NCBI RefSeq assembly: GCF_001665785.1
Contig: NZ_LZSO01000012.1
Coordinates: 124,001-188,000, forward strand
Reading direction: 5' to 3'
DNA length: 64,000 bases
From: Mycolicibacterium peregrinum
Lineage (GTDB): Bacteria; Actinomycetota; Actinomycetes; Mycobacteriales; Mycobacteriaceae
The position numbers and the translations under genes were made by a program. Every line of letters starts with the position of its first letter. Positions within the stretch are counted from its first letter, which is position 1. Shown piece after piece: positions 34,111-43,453 of this stretch. A model generated the notes under the pieces. The model was given only the letters and a program-made list of their open reading frames with translations. It had not been told where the DNA came from and did no database searches.

Positions 34111-36078
34111 ATGACGGCGTTCGACGATCTCGACGACTACCTCGCGCTTCCCCGGGTATCAGGTCTGGCGGTGTCACCTGACGGCTCGCGGCTGGTCACG
34201 ACGGTCACCACCCTCAATGAGAAGAAAACCGAATTCCTCAGCGCCATATGGGAATTGGACCCGGATGGAACTCAACCAGCGCGCCGGCTGACCCACGGGG
34301 CAAAGGGAGAATCCGCGCCGGTGTTCACCGCCGAGGGGGACCTGCTGTTCCTCGCAGTCCGCGCGGGTGAGGATGACGACAAGCCGCCCGCAGCCCTGTG
34401 GCGGCTGCCCGCGAGGGGCGGTGAGGCAATCGAGGTGCTGACGATGCCCGGCGGTGTTGCCGGCGCGTTGAGCGCCCGGGCCGCCGACGCCACCGTGGTG
34501 ACCGCGCCACTGCTGCCTTCGTCGGCCGGAGTCGATGACGACAAGGCAAAGCGCGACGCGCGCAAGGACGCCAAGGTCTCAGCGATCCTGCACACCGGCT
34601 ATCCCGTCCGGTACTGGGATCACGACCTCGGCCCGGACCAACCGCACCTCCTCGATGCCGAGGGGCCACGGGATCTGACGGCCGAGCCGGGCGCGGCGTT
34701 GCGTGAGACCACGTTCGACCTGAGCGCCGACGGCAGGTTCGTGGTGACGTCCTGGCAGGCGCCGGGCCCTGGCACCGCCCTGCGGGTGACCCTGGTGCGC
34801 ATCGACCGGGTCACCGGAGAACGCACCACCATCGCCGAGGAACCCGGTGCCGACCTGGAACGCCCCGCGATCGCGCCGGATGGCAGTGCGGTGGCCTTCA
34901 CCAGGGAAACCCATTCCACTCCCACCGTGCCTCCGCGGATCACGTTGTGCAGCATGCGGTTCGGTGAAGATCCGGTGGAGTTGACCGGCGACTGGGACCG
35001 CTGGCCGTCCTCGGTGGCCTGGACGACGGACTCGTCGTCGCTCATCGTGACGGCCGACGACGGCGGCCGTGGCCCGATCTTTTCCGTCGACCCCGTATCC
35101 GGTGCGGTCACCCGGTTGACCCACGACGATTTCACCTACTCCGATGTGCGTCCCGCGCCCCGCGGCGTGATCTACGCGTTGCGCAGCTCCTATGCCGTGC
35201 CGGCACATCCGGTCCGCATCGATCCGGACGGCACCGTCACCGAGATCCCGTGCCTCGACGCACCTGAACTGCCCGGCACTCTGACCGAGGTGAACGCGAC
35301 CGCCGCCGACGGCACGCCGATCCGTTCCTGGCTCACACTGCCAACGGGCGACGAACCGGCCCCGCTGGTGTTGTGGATCCACGGCGGACCGTTGGGCAGC
35401 TGGAACAGCTGGCACTGGCGGTGGAACCCGTGGCTGCTTACCGCTCTGGGCTACGCCGTGCTGATGCCCGATCCGGCGCTGTCCACCGGATACGGACAGG
35501 ACTTCATCGCTCGCGGCTGGGGCGCCTGGGGTGCCGATCCGTACACGGACCTGATGGCTGCGACCGATGCCGCGTGCGCACACCCGCGGGTCGACGCCAC
35601 GCGCACGGCGGCGATGGGGGGATCGTTCGGCGGCTACATGGCCAACTGGATCGCCGGACACACCGATCGGTTCAAGGCGATCGTCACGCATGCCAGCCTG
35701 TGGGCGCTGGACCAGTTCGGGCCCACCACCGACGGTGCGTACTGGTGGGCTCGGGAAATGACACCCGAGATGGCCCAGAACAATTCACCACACCGGTTCG
35801 TCGGCGACATCACCACCCCGATGCTGGTCATCCACGGCGACAAGGACTATCGCGTGCCGATCGGCGAGGCGTTGCGGCTGTGGTACGAGTTGCTCACCCA
35901 TTCGGGGTTGCCCGCCGACGAGCATGGCGAAAGCCCCCACCGGTTCCTGTACTACCCGAGTGAGAACCACTGGGTGCTGTCGCCCCAGCACGCCAAGATC
36001 TGGTACCAGGTGGTGACCGCATTCCTCGGTGATCACCTGCGCGGTCAACCGGTGCAGTTGCCCGAACTGCTCGGGTAG
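34111..36078 (+). CDS. S9-family serine peptidase (acylaminoacyl/prolyl oligopeptidase type)
   Basis: A 655-residue cytosolic serine hydrolase: an N-terminal beta-propeller (residues about 10-390, starting LPRVSGLAVSPDGSRLVTTV) and a C-terminal alpha/beta-hydrolase domain. The catalytic triad can be seen: Ser505 in GGSFGGYM, Asp579 in HGDKDYRVP and His620 in SENHWV. The oxyanion-side motif is WIHGGPLGSW. Enzymes of this family cleave short peptides. The start ATG 34111 lies 8 nt after a TACGGT -10 box (34097-34102), which also fits a leaderless mRNA. The next gene starts 10 nt after its stop. Confidence 0.9.
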   Translation: MTAFDDLDDYLALPRVSGLAVSPDGSRLVTTVTTLNEKKTEFLSAIWELDPDGTQPARRLTHGAKGESAPVFTAEGDLLFLAVRAGEDDDKPPAALWRLPARGGEAIEVLTMPGGVAGALSARAADATVVTAPLLPSSAGVDDDKAKRDARKDAKVSAILHTGYPVRYWDHDLGPDQPHLLDAEGPRDLTAEPGAALRETTFDLSADGRFVVTSWQAPGPGTALRVTLVRIDRVTGERTTIAEEPGADLERPAIAPDGSAVAFTRETHSTPTVPPRITLCSMRFGEDPVELTGDWDRWPSSVAWTTDSSSLIVTADDGGRGPIFSVDPVSGAVTRLTHDDFTYSDVRPAPRGVIYALRSSYAVPAHPVRIDPDGTVTEIPCLDAPELPGTLTEVNATAADGTPIRSWLTLPTGDEPAPLVLWIHGGPLGSWNSWHWRWNPWLLTALGYAVLMPDPALSTGYGQDFIARGWGAWGADPYTDLMAATDAACAHPRVDATRTAAMGGSFGGYMANWIAGHTDRFKAIVTHASLWALDQFGPTTDGAYWWAREMTPEMAQNNSPHRFVGDITTPMLVIHGDKDYRVPIGEALRLWYELLTHSGLPADEHGESPHRFLYYPSENHWVLSPQHAKIWYQVVTAFLGDHLRGQPVQLPELLG

Positions 36079-36088
36079 CGTCGGGAGC

Positions 36089-37339
36089 GTGACGCAGCGT
36101 GAGTTTGATCTGGTGCTGTACGGCGCCACAGGGTTCGCCGGAAAACTGACCGCCGAGTACCTGGCGCGGGCCGGGGGATCGGCCCGGATCGCCTTGGCCG
36201 GCCGTTCCGAGGAACGGTTGCGCGCGGTCCGTGACGGTCTGGGGCCGGGTGCGCAGTCCTGGCCGTTGGTGACTGCAGACGCCACCTCGCAGGCGTCGCT
36301 CGATGCGATGGCCGCACGCACCCAGGTGGTGGTGACGACGGTGGGTCCCTACGCGCGCTACGGCATGCCGTTGGTCGCGGCCTGTGCGGCGGCCGGCACC
36401 GACTACGCCGACCTGACCGGTGAGACGACATTCATCCGCGACAGCATCGACCTGCACCACAAGCAGGCCGTCGACACCGGCGCGCGGATCGTCCATTCGT
36501 GCGGATTCGATTCGGTGCCATCGGATCTCACGGTGTACGCGCTGTATCGGCGGGCGTCGGCCGACGGCGCGGGCGATCTCGGCGACACGAACCTGGTGGT
36601 GCGCAGTTTCGCCGGCGGCGTGTCGGGCGGCACCGTGGCCTCGATGCTGGAACTGCTCGACACACTGTCGTCGGATCCAGAGGCCCGGGCGCTGATGAAC
36701 GATCCGTACACGCTGAGCCCCGACCGCGGCGCGGAGCCCGAACTCGGGGCTCAGCCCGACGTGCGGTGGCGCCGCGGCGGTGAGATCGCTCCCGAGCTCG
36801 CCGGCTACTGGACGGGCGCTTTTGCCATGGCGGCACCGAACACGCGAATCGTGCGGCGTAGCAACGCATTGCTGGACTATGCCTACGGGCGCCGGTTCGA
36901 GTACGCCGAGCAGATGAGCCTTGGGCGTTCGCTCGCCGCGCCGGTGGCCGCCGCCGCGGTCACCGGAGCCAATGCCTTCACCCTCGGTGTGGGAGGCCGC
37001 TATTTCAACCGGCTGCCCAGCGGGCTGGTCGCGCGACTCGCCCCGAAGCCGGGAACCGGTCCGAGTGAACGGGCTCGCGAGCAGGGCCACTACCGCGTCG
37101 AGACATACACGACGACGACGTCGGGTGCCCGGTACGTGACAAGCATGGCCCAGCAAGGAGATCCCGGATACAAGTCGACGGCGGTGTTGCTCGGCGAATG
37201 CGGACTAGCCCTGGCTACCGACCGGGACGCGTTGCCGGAACGGCGCGGTGTGCTGACACCGGTGGCAGCGATGGGGGACGTGCTGCTGACCCGGCTACCA
37301 GCGGCCGGAGTGTCGCTGGAGACCACCAAGCTGGGCTGA
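36089..37339 (+). CDS. Saccharopine dehydrogenase-family protein, trans-acting enoyl reductase-like
   Basis: A 416-residue NAD(P)-binding protein with a Rossmann start DLVLYGATGFAGKLTAEYLA and further motifs GTDYADLTGETTFIRDSID and IVHSCGFDSVPSDLTVYAL, typical of mycobacterial proteins related to the trans-acting enoyl reductase Rv2953; the M. tuberculosis counterpart at this position is Rv2449c. Such enzymes reduce double bonds in long lipid chains in known cases. The GTG at 36089 is 7 nt from TAGCGT (36076-36081), so a second leaderless promoter may overlap the peptidase stop codon. Substrate unknown. Confidence 0.85.
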   Translation: MTQREFDLVLYGATGFAGKLTAEYLARAGGSARIALAGRSEERLRAVRDGLGPGAQSWPLVTADATSQASLDAMAARTQVVVTTVGPYARYGMPLVAACAAAGTDYADLTGETTFIRDSIDLHHKQAVDTGARIVHSCGFDSVPSDLTVYALYRRASADGAGDLGDTNLVVRSFAGGVSGGTVASMLELLDTLSSDPEARALMNDPYTLSPDRGAEPELGAQPDVRWRRGGEIAPELAGYWTGAFAMAAPNTRIVRRSNALLDYAYGRRFEYAEQMSLGRSLAAPVAAAAVTGANAFTLGVGGRYFNRLPSGLVARLAPKPGTGPSERAREQGHYRVETYTTTTSGARYVTSMAQQGDPGYKSTAVLLGECGLALATDRDALPERRGVLTPVAAMGDVLLTRLPAAGVSLETTKLG

Positions 37340-37400
37340 GCCGTCGCAACACAACGGATCGGCCTGCGTCGAACACCTGTGGGGCAAGATCAGATTCGAC

Positions 37401-37406
37401 TAGTGT
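37401..37406 (+). promoter_or_regulatory. Candidate -10 box of the DUF937 gene
   Basis: TAGTGT fits the TANNNT consensus and would give a leader of about 40 nt before the ATG at 37455, which has AAGGTGGG as its ribosome site. Confidence 0.35.
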
Positions 37407-37454
37407 CGGTTGCGAGGACTTCCAGTACGCCAGCAACGAAGGTGGGATAGAAAA

Positions 37455-38069
37455 ATGGCCGGTCTCGACGATCTCTTCGCGCAGATCCCCGTGGCGGATA
37501 TTGCCAGCAAGCTCGGCGCCGACGAAGGCGAGGTGAACGCCGCAATCAAGACCCTGGTTCCGGCCCTGGTCGGCGGCGTGGCGGAGAACGTACAAGCAGA
37601 CAACATCGATTCGAGTGACCTCGAGTCCGCGGTTTCGGCGCAGGGCGTCAGCGGCCTCCTCGACGGTGGGGTGAGCGTCGACCAGGTCGATGCGAACGAG
37701 GGCAACCAGATCGTCTCCAAGATCTTCGGTGGCAACGACAGCAACCAGGTCGCATCGGCTTTGGCGGGCACCGGCGCCGGCGGCGGTGATCTGATCAAGA
37801 AGCTGCTGCCGATCCTGGCGCCCATCGTCTTGGCCTACATCGGCAAGCAGTTCGCTCAGAAGAACGCCGCGCCCGCGGGCGAGGCCCAGGCTTCCGGTGG
37901 CGGCGGGCTCGGAGACATCCTCGGCAGCATCCTGGGTGGCGCGACCGGCGGCGGTGCGGCCGCCAACAACCCGCTCGGCAGCATCCTTGGCAGTGTTCTG
38001 GGCGGCGGTGGCGGTCAGAACAACGCCATCGGCGAGATCCTCGGCGGCCTGCTCGGTGGCAAGAAGTAG
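37455..38069 (+). CDS. DUF937 domain-containing protein
   Basis: A 204-residue protein: an N-terminal helical DUF937-like domain (LDDLFAQIPVADIASKLGAD, then IKTLVPALVGGVAENVQ) and the segment LLPILAPIVLAYIGKQF, followed by a Gly-rich C-terminus with repeated GxILGxxLGG units (GDILGSILGG, GSILGSVLGG, GEILGGLLGG). The repeats end in the last codons (LGGKK). The function of the family is not known. It has its own promoter candidate and is followed by a terminator, so it is probably a single transcription unit. Confidence 0.8.
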   Translation: MAGLDDLFAQIPVADIASKLGADEGEVNAAIKTLVPALVGGVAENVQADNIDSSDLESAVSAQGVSGLLDGGVSVDQVDANEGNQIVSKIFGGNDSNQVASALAGTGAGGGDLIKKLLPILAPIVLAYIGKQFAQKNAAPAGEAQASGGGGLGDILGSILGGATGGGAAANNPLGSILGSVLGGGGGQNNAIGEILGGLLGGKK

Positions 38070-38090
38070 GCCCACCCGCACCAGCTCGAG

Positions 38091-38133
38091 AGCCTCCGAC
38101 GCCCAGCGAACGCACCGGGCATCGGGGGCTTTC
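38091..38133 (+). terminator. Hairpin terminator after the DUF937 gene
   Basis: The 14-nt arms 38091-38104 and 38117-38130 pair at 12 positions plus one G-U pair, with a 12-nt loop, and TTTCGCGTTT follows. It ends transcription before valS. Confidence 0.7.
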
Positions 38134-38155
38134 GCGTTTCAGTGCACGTCCTTCT

Positions 38156-38161
38156 TAGAAT
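38156..38161 (+). promoter_or_regulatory. -10 box of valS, leaderless promoter
   Basis: TAGAAT lies only 6 nt before the GTG start of valS, so transcription should begin at or next to the start codon. Confidence 0.55.
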
Positions 38162-38167
38162 GGCTCG

Positions 38168-40822
38168 GTGACTCCCACCCCTGACAACCGTGCCGATGCC
38201 CTCCCCAAATCCTGGGATCCGGCTGCGGTAGAAGCCGACCTGTACCAGGGCTGGGTGGACGCCGGATACTTCACCGCCGATCCGGCCAGCGAAAAGCCGC
38301 CGTACTCGATCGTGCTGCCGCCGCCCAACGTGACCGGCAGCCTGCACATGGGCCACGCGCTCGACCACACGCTGATGGACGCGCTCACGCGCCGCAAGCG
38401 GATGCAGGGCTTCGAGGTGCTGTGGCTGCCCGGCATGGACCATGCCGGTATCGCCACCCAGACCGTGGTGGAGAAGCAGCTCGCTGTCGACGGCAAGACC
38501 AAGGAAGACTTCGGCCGCGAGCTGTTCGTCGAGAAGGTCTGGGACTGGAAGCGTGAGTCCGGCGGCACCATCGGCGGGCAGATGCGTCGCCTCGGTGACG
38601 GCGTGGACTGGAGCCGCGACCGCTTCACCATGGACGAGGGCCTGTCGCGCGCGGTGCGGACCATCTTCAAGCGGCTGTTCGATGCCGGGCTGATCTACCA
38701 GGCCGAGCGGTTGGTCAACTGGTCACCGGTGCTCGAGACCGCGATCAGCGATCTCGAGGTCAAATACGAGGACGTCGAGGGCGAGTTGGTCTCGTTCCGC
38801 TACGGCTCGATGAACGACGACGAGCCCCACATCATCGTCGCCACCACCCGTGTGGAGACCATGCTCGGTGACACCGCGATCGCGGTGCATCCCGACGATG
38901 AGCGTTACCGCCATCTGGTCGGCAAGACGCTGCCGCACCCGTTCGTCGACCACGAGATGATCATCGTGGCCGACACCCACGTCGACCCCGAATTCGGTAC
39001 CGGCGCAGTAAAAGTCACTCCCGCGCATGATCCGAACGACTTCGAGATCGGGCTGCGTCATCAGCTTCCGATGCCGACCATCATGGATGCCAAGGGCCGG
39101 ATCGCCGACACCGGAACGCAATTCGACGGCATGGACCGGTTCGAGGCCCGGGTCAAGGTTCGCGAGGCGCTGGCCGAGCAGGGCCGGATCGTCGCCGAGA
39201 AGCGGCCCTACCTGCACAGCGTCGGGCACTCCGAGCGCAGCGGTGAGCCCATCGAGCCGCGGCTGTCCCTGCAGTGGTGGGTCAAGGTGGACGGCCTGGC
39301 CAAAGCGGCAGGCGATGCGGTGCGCAACGGCGACACCGTGATTCACCCACCGAGCCTGGAGCCGCGGTGGTTCGCCTGGGTGGACAACATGCACGACTGG
39401 TGCATCTCGCGGCAGTTGTGGTGGGGCCACCGGATCCCGATCTGGCACGGACCCAACGGCGAGACGGTGTGCGTCGGCCCCGACGAGACCCCGCCGGAAG
39501 GCTGGGAGCAGGACCGCGACGTGCTCGACACGTGGTTCTCCTCGGCGCTGTGGCCGTTCTCCACGATGGGTTGGCCCGAGCACACTCCGGATCTGGCCAA
39601 GTTCTATCCGACCTCGGTGCTGGTCACCGGCTACGACATCCTGTTCTTCTGGGTGGCGCGGATGATGATGTTCGGCACGTTCGTCGGCGACGATCCGGCC
39701 ATCACGTTCGATGGCGCCCGCGGACCGCAGGTGCCGTTCGAGAACGTCTTCCTGCACGGCCTGATCCGCGACGAATTCGGGCGCAAGATGAGCAAGTCGC
39801 GCGGCAACGGCATCGACCCGCTGGACTGGGTGGAGAAATTCGGTGCCGACGCACTGCGGTTCACCCTTGCCCGCGGTGCAAGCCCCGGCGGCGACCTGTC
39901 CATCGGTGAGGACCACGCCCGTGCGTCGCGCAACTTCGCCACCAAGCTGTTCAATGCGACCCGGTTTGCCCTCATGAACGGCGCCGCTCCCGCTCCGCTG
40001 CCCGACGCCGCGGAGCTCACCGACGCCGACCGCTGGATACTGGGCCGTCTCGAAGAGGTTCGCGCCGAGGTGGATGCCGCACTCGACAGCTACGAGTTCA
40101 GCCGCGCCTGCGAGTCGCTGTACCACTTCGCCTGGGACGAGTTCTGCGACTGGTACGTGGAACTGGCCAAGGTGCAACTCGGGGAGGGCGTCGCTCATAC
40201 AACGGCAGTTCTGGCCGCCGTGCTGGACGCTCTGCTCAAGCTGCTTCACCCGGTGATGCCGTTCGTCACCGAGACGTTGTGGAAGACGCTCACCGATGGT
40301 GAGTCCATCGTCATCGCGCAGTGGCCGCAGGCCTCCGGTATCGCGCTGGATCAGGTTGCCGCTCAACACATTGCCGACATGCAGAAGCTGATCACCGAGG
40401 TGCGTCGCTTCCGCAGCGACCAGGGTTTGGCCGACCGTCAGCGGGTTCCGGCCCGGCTCTCGGCGATCACCGAGGCCGGCTTGACAGAGCAGCTGCCCGC
40501 GGTCACCGCGCTGGCGTGGCTGACCGATGCCGGTGACGGGTTCACCCCGTCGGCTTCGGTCGAGGTGCGTCTGGCGCAGGCCACGGTGCTCGTCGAGGTG
40601 GACACCTCGGGCACCGTCGATGTGGCGGCCGAGCGGCGCCGGCTGGAGAAGGACCTGGCCGCCGCCCAGAAGGAACTGGCCACCACCACGGCCAAGCTCG
40701 GCAACGAGGCCTTCCTGGGCAAGGCTCCCGAGAACGTTGTCGACAAGATCCGCGGCCGTCAGCAGTTGGCCTCCGAAGAGGTCGAACGGATCACGGCACG
40801 CCTGGCCGGGCTGCCCCAATGA
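38168..40822 (+). CDS. valS: Valyl-tRNA synthetase
   Basis: An 884-residue class I aminoacyl-tRNA synthetase that charges tRNA-Val and edits threonine. The HIGH signature is HMGH (60-63, in [12 protein letters not shown]) and KMSKS is at 540-544 ([11 protein letters not shown]). The editing domain ([20 protein letters not shown]) lies between; the tRNA-binding domain and a C-terminal coiled-coil arm (from about residue 815, [19 protein letters not shown]) complete it. The length is normal. The stop overlaps folC by 4 bp, so the two are co-translated. Confidence 0.97.
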   Translation: MTPTPDNRADALPKSWDPAAVEADLYQGWVDAGYFTADPASEKPPYSIVLPPPNVTGSLHMGHALDHTLMDALTRRKRMQGFEVLWLPGMDHAGIATQTVVEKQLAVDGKTKEDFGRELFVEKVWDWKRESGGTIGGQMRRLGDGVDWSRDRFTMDEGLSRAVRTIFKRLFDAGLIYQAERLVNWSPVLETAISDLEVKYEDVEGELVSFRYGSMNDDEPHIIVATTRVETMLGDTAIAVHPDDERYRHLVGKTLPHPFVDHEMIIVADTHVDPEFGTGAVKVTPAHDPNDFEIGLRHQLPMPTIMDAKGRIADTGTQFDGMDRFEARVKVREALAEQGRIVAEKRPYLHSVGHSERSGEPIEPRLSLQWWVKVDGLAKAAGDAVRNGDTVIHPPSLEPRWFAWVDNMHDWCISRQLWWGHRIPIWHGPNGETVCVGPDETPPEGWEQDRDVLDTWFSSALWPFSTMGWPEHTPDLAKFYPTSVLVTGYDILFFWVARMMMFGTFVGDDPAITFDGARGPQVPFENVFLHGLIRDEFGRKMSKSRGNGIDPLDWVEKFGADALRFTLARGASPGGDLSIGEDHARASRNFATKLFNATRFALMNGAAPAPLPDAAELTDADRWILGRLEEVRAEVDAALDSYEFSRACESLYHFAWDEFCDWYVELAKVQLGEGVAHTTAVLAAVLDALLKLLHPVMPFVTETLWKTLTDGESIVIAQWPQASGIALDQVAAQHIADMQKLITEVRRFRSDQGLADRQRVPARLSAITEAGLTEQLPAVTALAWLTDAGDGFTPSASVEVRLAQATVLVEVDTSGTVDVAAERRRLEKDLAAAQKELATTTAKLGNEAFLGKAPENVVDKIRGRQQLASEEVERITARLAGLPQ

Positions 40823-42225
40823 CCGATCCGGTCCCTTCGCCGGACGAGATCGCTGCGCTGCTGCAGGTCGAGCATCTGCTCGATCAGCGGTGGCCCGAGA
40901 CCAAGCTCGATCCCAGCACGGCCCGGATCGCGGCCCTGCTGGAACTGCTGGGCTCGCCGCAGCGCGCCTATCCATCGATCCATGTGGCAGGGACCAACGG
41001 CAAGACGTCGGTCGCGCGCATCATCGACGCGCTCCTGACCTCATTGCACCGACGTACCGGGCGCACCACCAGCCCGCACCTGCAGTCCGCGGTGGAGCGC
41101 ATCTCGATCGACGGAAAGCCCATCACCCCGGCCCGCTACGTCGAGACCTATCGAGAGGTCGAACCGTTCGTGCAACTGGTGGACCAGCAGTCCGAGGCTG
41201 CCGGTGGCCCCAAGATGAGCAAGTTCGAGGTTCTGACCGCGATGGCGTTCGCCGCCTTCGCCGACGTGCCCATCGATGTCGGGGTCATCGAGGTCGGGAT
41301 GGGTGGACGCTGGGACGCCACCAACGTCGTCACTGCCCCCGTCGCGGTGATCACGCCGATCGGCATCGACCACACCGACTATCTCGGTGACACGATCGCC
41401 GAGATCGCGGGAGAGAAGGCCGGCATCATCACCCGGCAGCCCGACGACCTGGTGCCGACCGACACGGTAGCCGTCATCGCGAAGCAGGTTCCGGAGGCCA
41501 TGGACGTGCTGCTGGAAGAAGCAGTGCGCGCCGACGCGGCCGTCGCCCGTGAGGACTCCGAATTCGCCGTGCTCAGTAGACAGATCGCCATCGGCGGACA
41601 GGTGCTGGAGCTGCAGGGTCTGAGCGGGGTGTACTCCGATATCTTCCTGCCGCTGCACGGTGAACATCAGGCCCACAACGCCGTCCTGGCGTTGGCCGCG
41701 GTCGAGGCGTTCTTCGGTGCGGGTGCCGACCGTCAGCTCGATGTCGACGCGATCCGGGCTGGCTTCGCGGCGGTGCAGAGCCCGGGGCGGATGGAACGGA
41801 TGCGAAGTGCGCCAACGGTTTTCATTGACGCGGCACACAATCCTGCCGGTGCGGCGGCGCTGGCGCAGACCCTGCAGCAGGAGTTCGACTTCCGCTACCT
41901 GGTGGGGGTGGTGTCGGTGATGGGGGACAAGGATGCCGGTGGCATCCTGACCGCGCTGGAACCCGTCTTCGACCAGATCGTGGTCACCCACAACGGGTCT
42001 CCGCGGGCGATGGACGTCGAGTCGCTGGCGCTGCTGGCCGAGGAGCGTTTCGGCCAGGATCGCGTGATCACCGCCACGACCCTGCCGGACGCCATCGAAA
42101 CGGCGACCGCGCTGGTGGAAGAGGCCGGCGCAGACGAAGGCCTGTCCGGGGCCGGCATGGTGATCACCGGTTCGGTGGTGACTGCCGGCGCGGCCCGGAC
42201 CCTGTTCGGACGGGACCCGCAATGA
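40819..42225 (+). CDS. folC: Bifunctional folylpolyglutamate synthase/dihydrofolate synthase
   Basis: A 468-residue Mur-ligase-type ATPase that adds glutamate to dihydropteroate and folates. P-loop [15 protein letters not shown] lies near residues 54-68, followed by [29 protein letters not shown] and the C-terminal [14 protein letters not shown]. The ATG overlaps the valS stop (ATGA) and its own stop overlaps the DUF4233 gene, forming a valS-folC-DUF4233 unit. Its length is typical for mycobacterial FolC. Confidence 0.95.
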   Translation: MTDPVPSPDEIAALLQVEHLLDQRWPETKLDPSTARIAALLELLGSPQRAYPSIHVAGTNGKTSVARIIDALLTSLHRRTGRTTSPHLQSAVERISIDGKPITPARYVETYREVEPFVQLVDQQSEAAGGPKMSKFEVLTAMAFAAFADVPIDVGVIEVGMGGRWDATNVVTAPVAVITPIGIDHTDYLGDTIAEIAGEKAGIITRQPDDLVPTDTVAVIAKQVPEAMDVLLEEAVRADAAVAREDSEFAVLSRQIAIGGQVLELQGLSGVYSDIFLPLHGEHQAHNAVLALAAVEAFFGAGADRQLDVDAIRAGFAAVQSPGRMERMRSAPTVFIDAAHNPAGAAALAQTLQQEFDFRYLVGVVSVMGDKDAGGILTALEPVFDQIVVTHNGSPRAMDVESLALLAEERFGQDRVITATTLPDAIETATALVEEAGADEGLSGAGMVITGSVVTAGAARTLFGRDPQ

Positions 42226-42656
42226 ACGATCAGACCCCGGGCAATCAGACCCCGAGCGATCCGATGCCCGGCGACACGCCGGCACCGCCCGACCCCTGGA
42301 AGAGCTTCCGCGGGGTGATGGCGGGGACGCTGATCCTCGAAGCCATCGTCGTGTTGCTGGCACTGCCGGTGGTGGGTACCAGCGCGGCAGGGCTGACCTG
42401 GGCGTCGGGCGGCTTCGTGATCGGGCTGGCCGTCGTGTTGATCCTGATGTCGGGGATCCAGGGTCGGCCGTGGGCCATCTGGGCGAACCTGGGCATCCAA
42501 CTGGTCGTGATCGCCGGGGCGCTGATCCATGGGGCCATCGGCTTCATCGGCGTCATCTTCGCCGTGGTCTGGCTGTTGATCGTGTACCTGCGGCGCGAGG
42601 TCAAACGCAGGCAGGATCGCGGTCTGCTGCCCGGTCAGCAGCCGCCCAGCGAATAG
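42222..42656 (+). CDS. DUF4233 membrane protein
   Basis: A 144-residue protein with a short hydrophilic Pro-rich N-terminus (about 25 residues) and four hydrophobic segments ([47 protein letters not shown] and [18 protein letters not shown]), ending in a basic tail. The family is found beside folC in mycobacteria (Rv2446c in M. tuberculosis) and its function is unknown. The 4-bp overlap with folC indicates the same transcript. Confidence 0.85.
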   Translation: MNDQTPGNQTPSDPMPGDTPAPPDPWKSFRGVMAGTLILEAIVVLLALPVVGTSAAGLTWASGGFVIGLAVVLILMSGIQGRPWAIWANLGIQLVVIAGALIHGAIGFIGVIFAVVWLLIVYLRREVKRRQDRGLLPGQQPPSE

Positions 42657-42727
42657 CCGTGCCGTAGCTGGACCGCGGTGCGCGCTCGGGCGGGGGCCGC
42701 GAATGGCGCGGCGCGGTTACCGACCGG

Positions 42728-42733
42728 TACGCT
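42728..42733 (+). promoter_or_regulatory. -10 box of ndk, leaderless promoter
   Basis: TACGCT lies 8 nt before the GTG start of ndk. There is no ribosome site before the GTG, which fits a leaderless mRNA. Confidence 0.55.
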
Positions 42734-42741
42734 CTCTGCTC

Positions 42742-43164
42742 GTGACTGAGCAGACCCTTGTCCTGATCAAGCCCGACGGCGTGCAGCGCCACCTGGTCGG
42801 AGAGATCCTCGGCCGGATCGAGCGCAAGGGTCTGACCCTGGCCGCGCTCGAACTGAAGAACGTCAGCATCGAGTTGGCCAAGCAGCATTACGCCGAGCAC
42901 GACGGCAAGCCGTTCTTCGACTCGCTGCTCGAGTTCATCACCTCCGGGCCCGTCGTCGCCGCCATCGTGGAAGGGCCGCGCGCCATCGCGGCGTTCCGTC
43001 AGATCGCCGGTGGCACCGATCCGGTGGAGAAGGCTGTGCCCGGCACCATCCGCGGTGACCTGGCGCTTGTGACCCAGGACAACCTCGTGCACGGATCGGA
43101 TTCGCCGGAGTCGGCGGCCCGTGAGATCGCCCTGTGGTTCCCTGGCGAAGCCTCCGCGGGATAA
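42742..43164 (+). CDS. ndk: Nucleoside diphosphate kinase
   Basis: A 140-residue enzyme that transfers the gamma phosphate of ATP to nucleoside diphosphates through a phosphohistidine. The catalytic histidine is His117 in NLVHGSDS, the same number as in M. tuberculosis NdkA, which supports the GTG start at 42742. [15 protein letters not shown] at the N-terminus and the GTIRGD loop are also typical. The short N-terminal extension offered by an upstream ATG at 42703 is rejected: it covers the promoter. Confidence 0.96.
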   Translation: MTEQTLVLIKPDGVQRHLVGEILGRIERKGLTLAALELKNVSIELAKQHYAEHDGKPFFDSLLEFITSGPVVAAIVEGPRAIAAFRQIAGGTDPVEKAVPGTIRGDLALVTQDNLVHGSDSPESAAREIALWFPGEASAG

Positions 43165-43204
43165 ACCTTCTCGCAGTCTGGTCTGTGCCGCGTCAGTGAT
43201 GTGG

Positions 43205-43453
43205 GATACTGGTTGCGGGTAGTCAGCCTCAACCGAGGCTGAACACCCGAATGAAGACTTCGACGAGCGCGACCACCGCAATCCGGTGCGGCGCGGGCCG
43301 TCCAGCCATCATTCAGCCAGGCACCGGGTGGGTTCGGTAGCGAACCGCCCGGAGCGAGACCACAACAAGCCCGGGGAAAGTGTCCCGGGCCAATAGCGGA
43401 AGCCCTCGCGTGGCCGCGTCGTTACGACGCGCCCGGGGGCTTGAGGAGAATTC
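43205..43453 (+). promoter_or_regulatory. Promoter and long structured 5' leader of rne
   Basis: GATACT at 43205-43210 is a plausible -10; transcription from about 43217 gives a leader near 237 nt, close to the long 5' UTR described for M. smegmatis rne. The leader forms hairpins at 43324-43352 (GGTTCG/CGAACC core with GC-rich base), at 43369-43390 (GCCCGGG/CCCGGGC) and around GCGTCG-TTA-CGACGC, and ends with GAGGAGA before the GTG. Self-regulation of RNase E through its leader is known in other bacteria. Confidence 0.6.

Noticed and set aside
37900..38069. Repeated GGC/ATC/CTC units at the end of the DUF937 gene as tandem repeats
   Set aside because: They are in-frame Gly-Ile-Leu repeats of the protein, not an independent DNA element.
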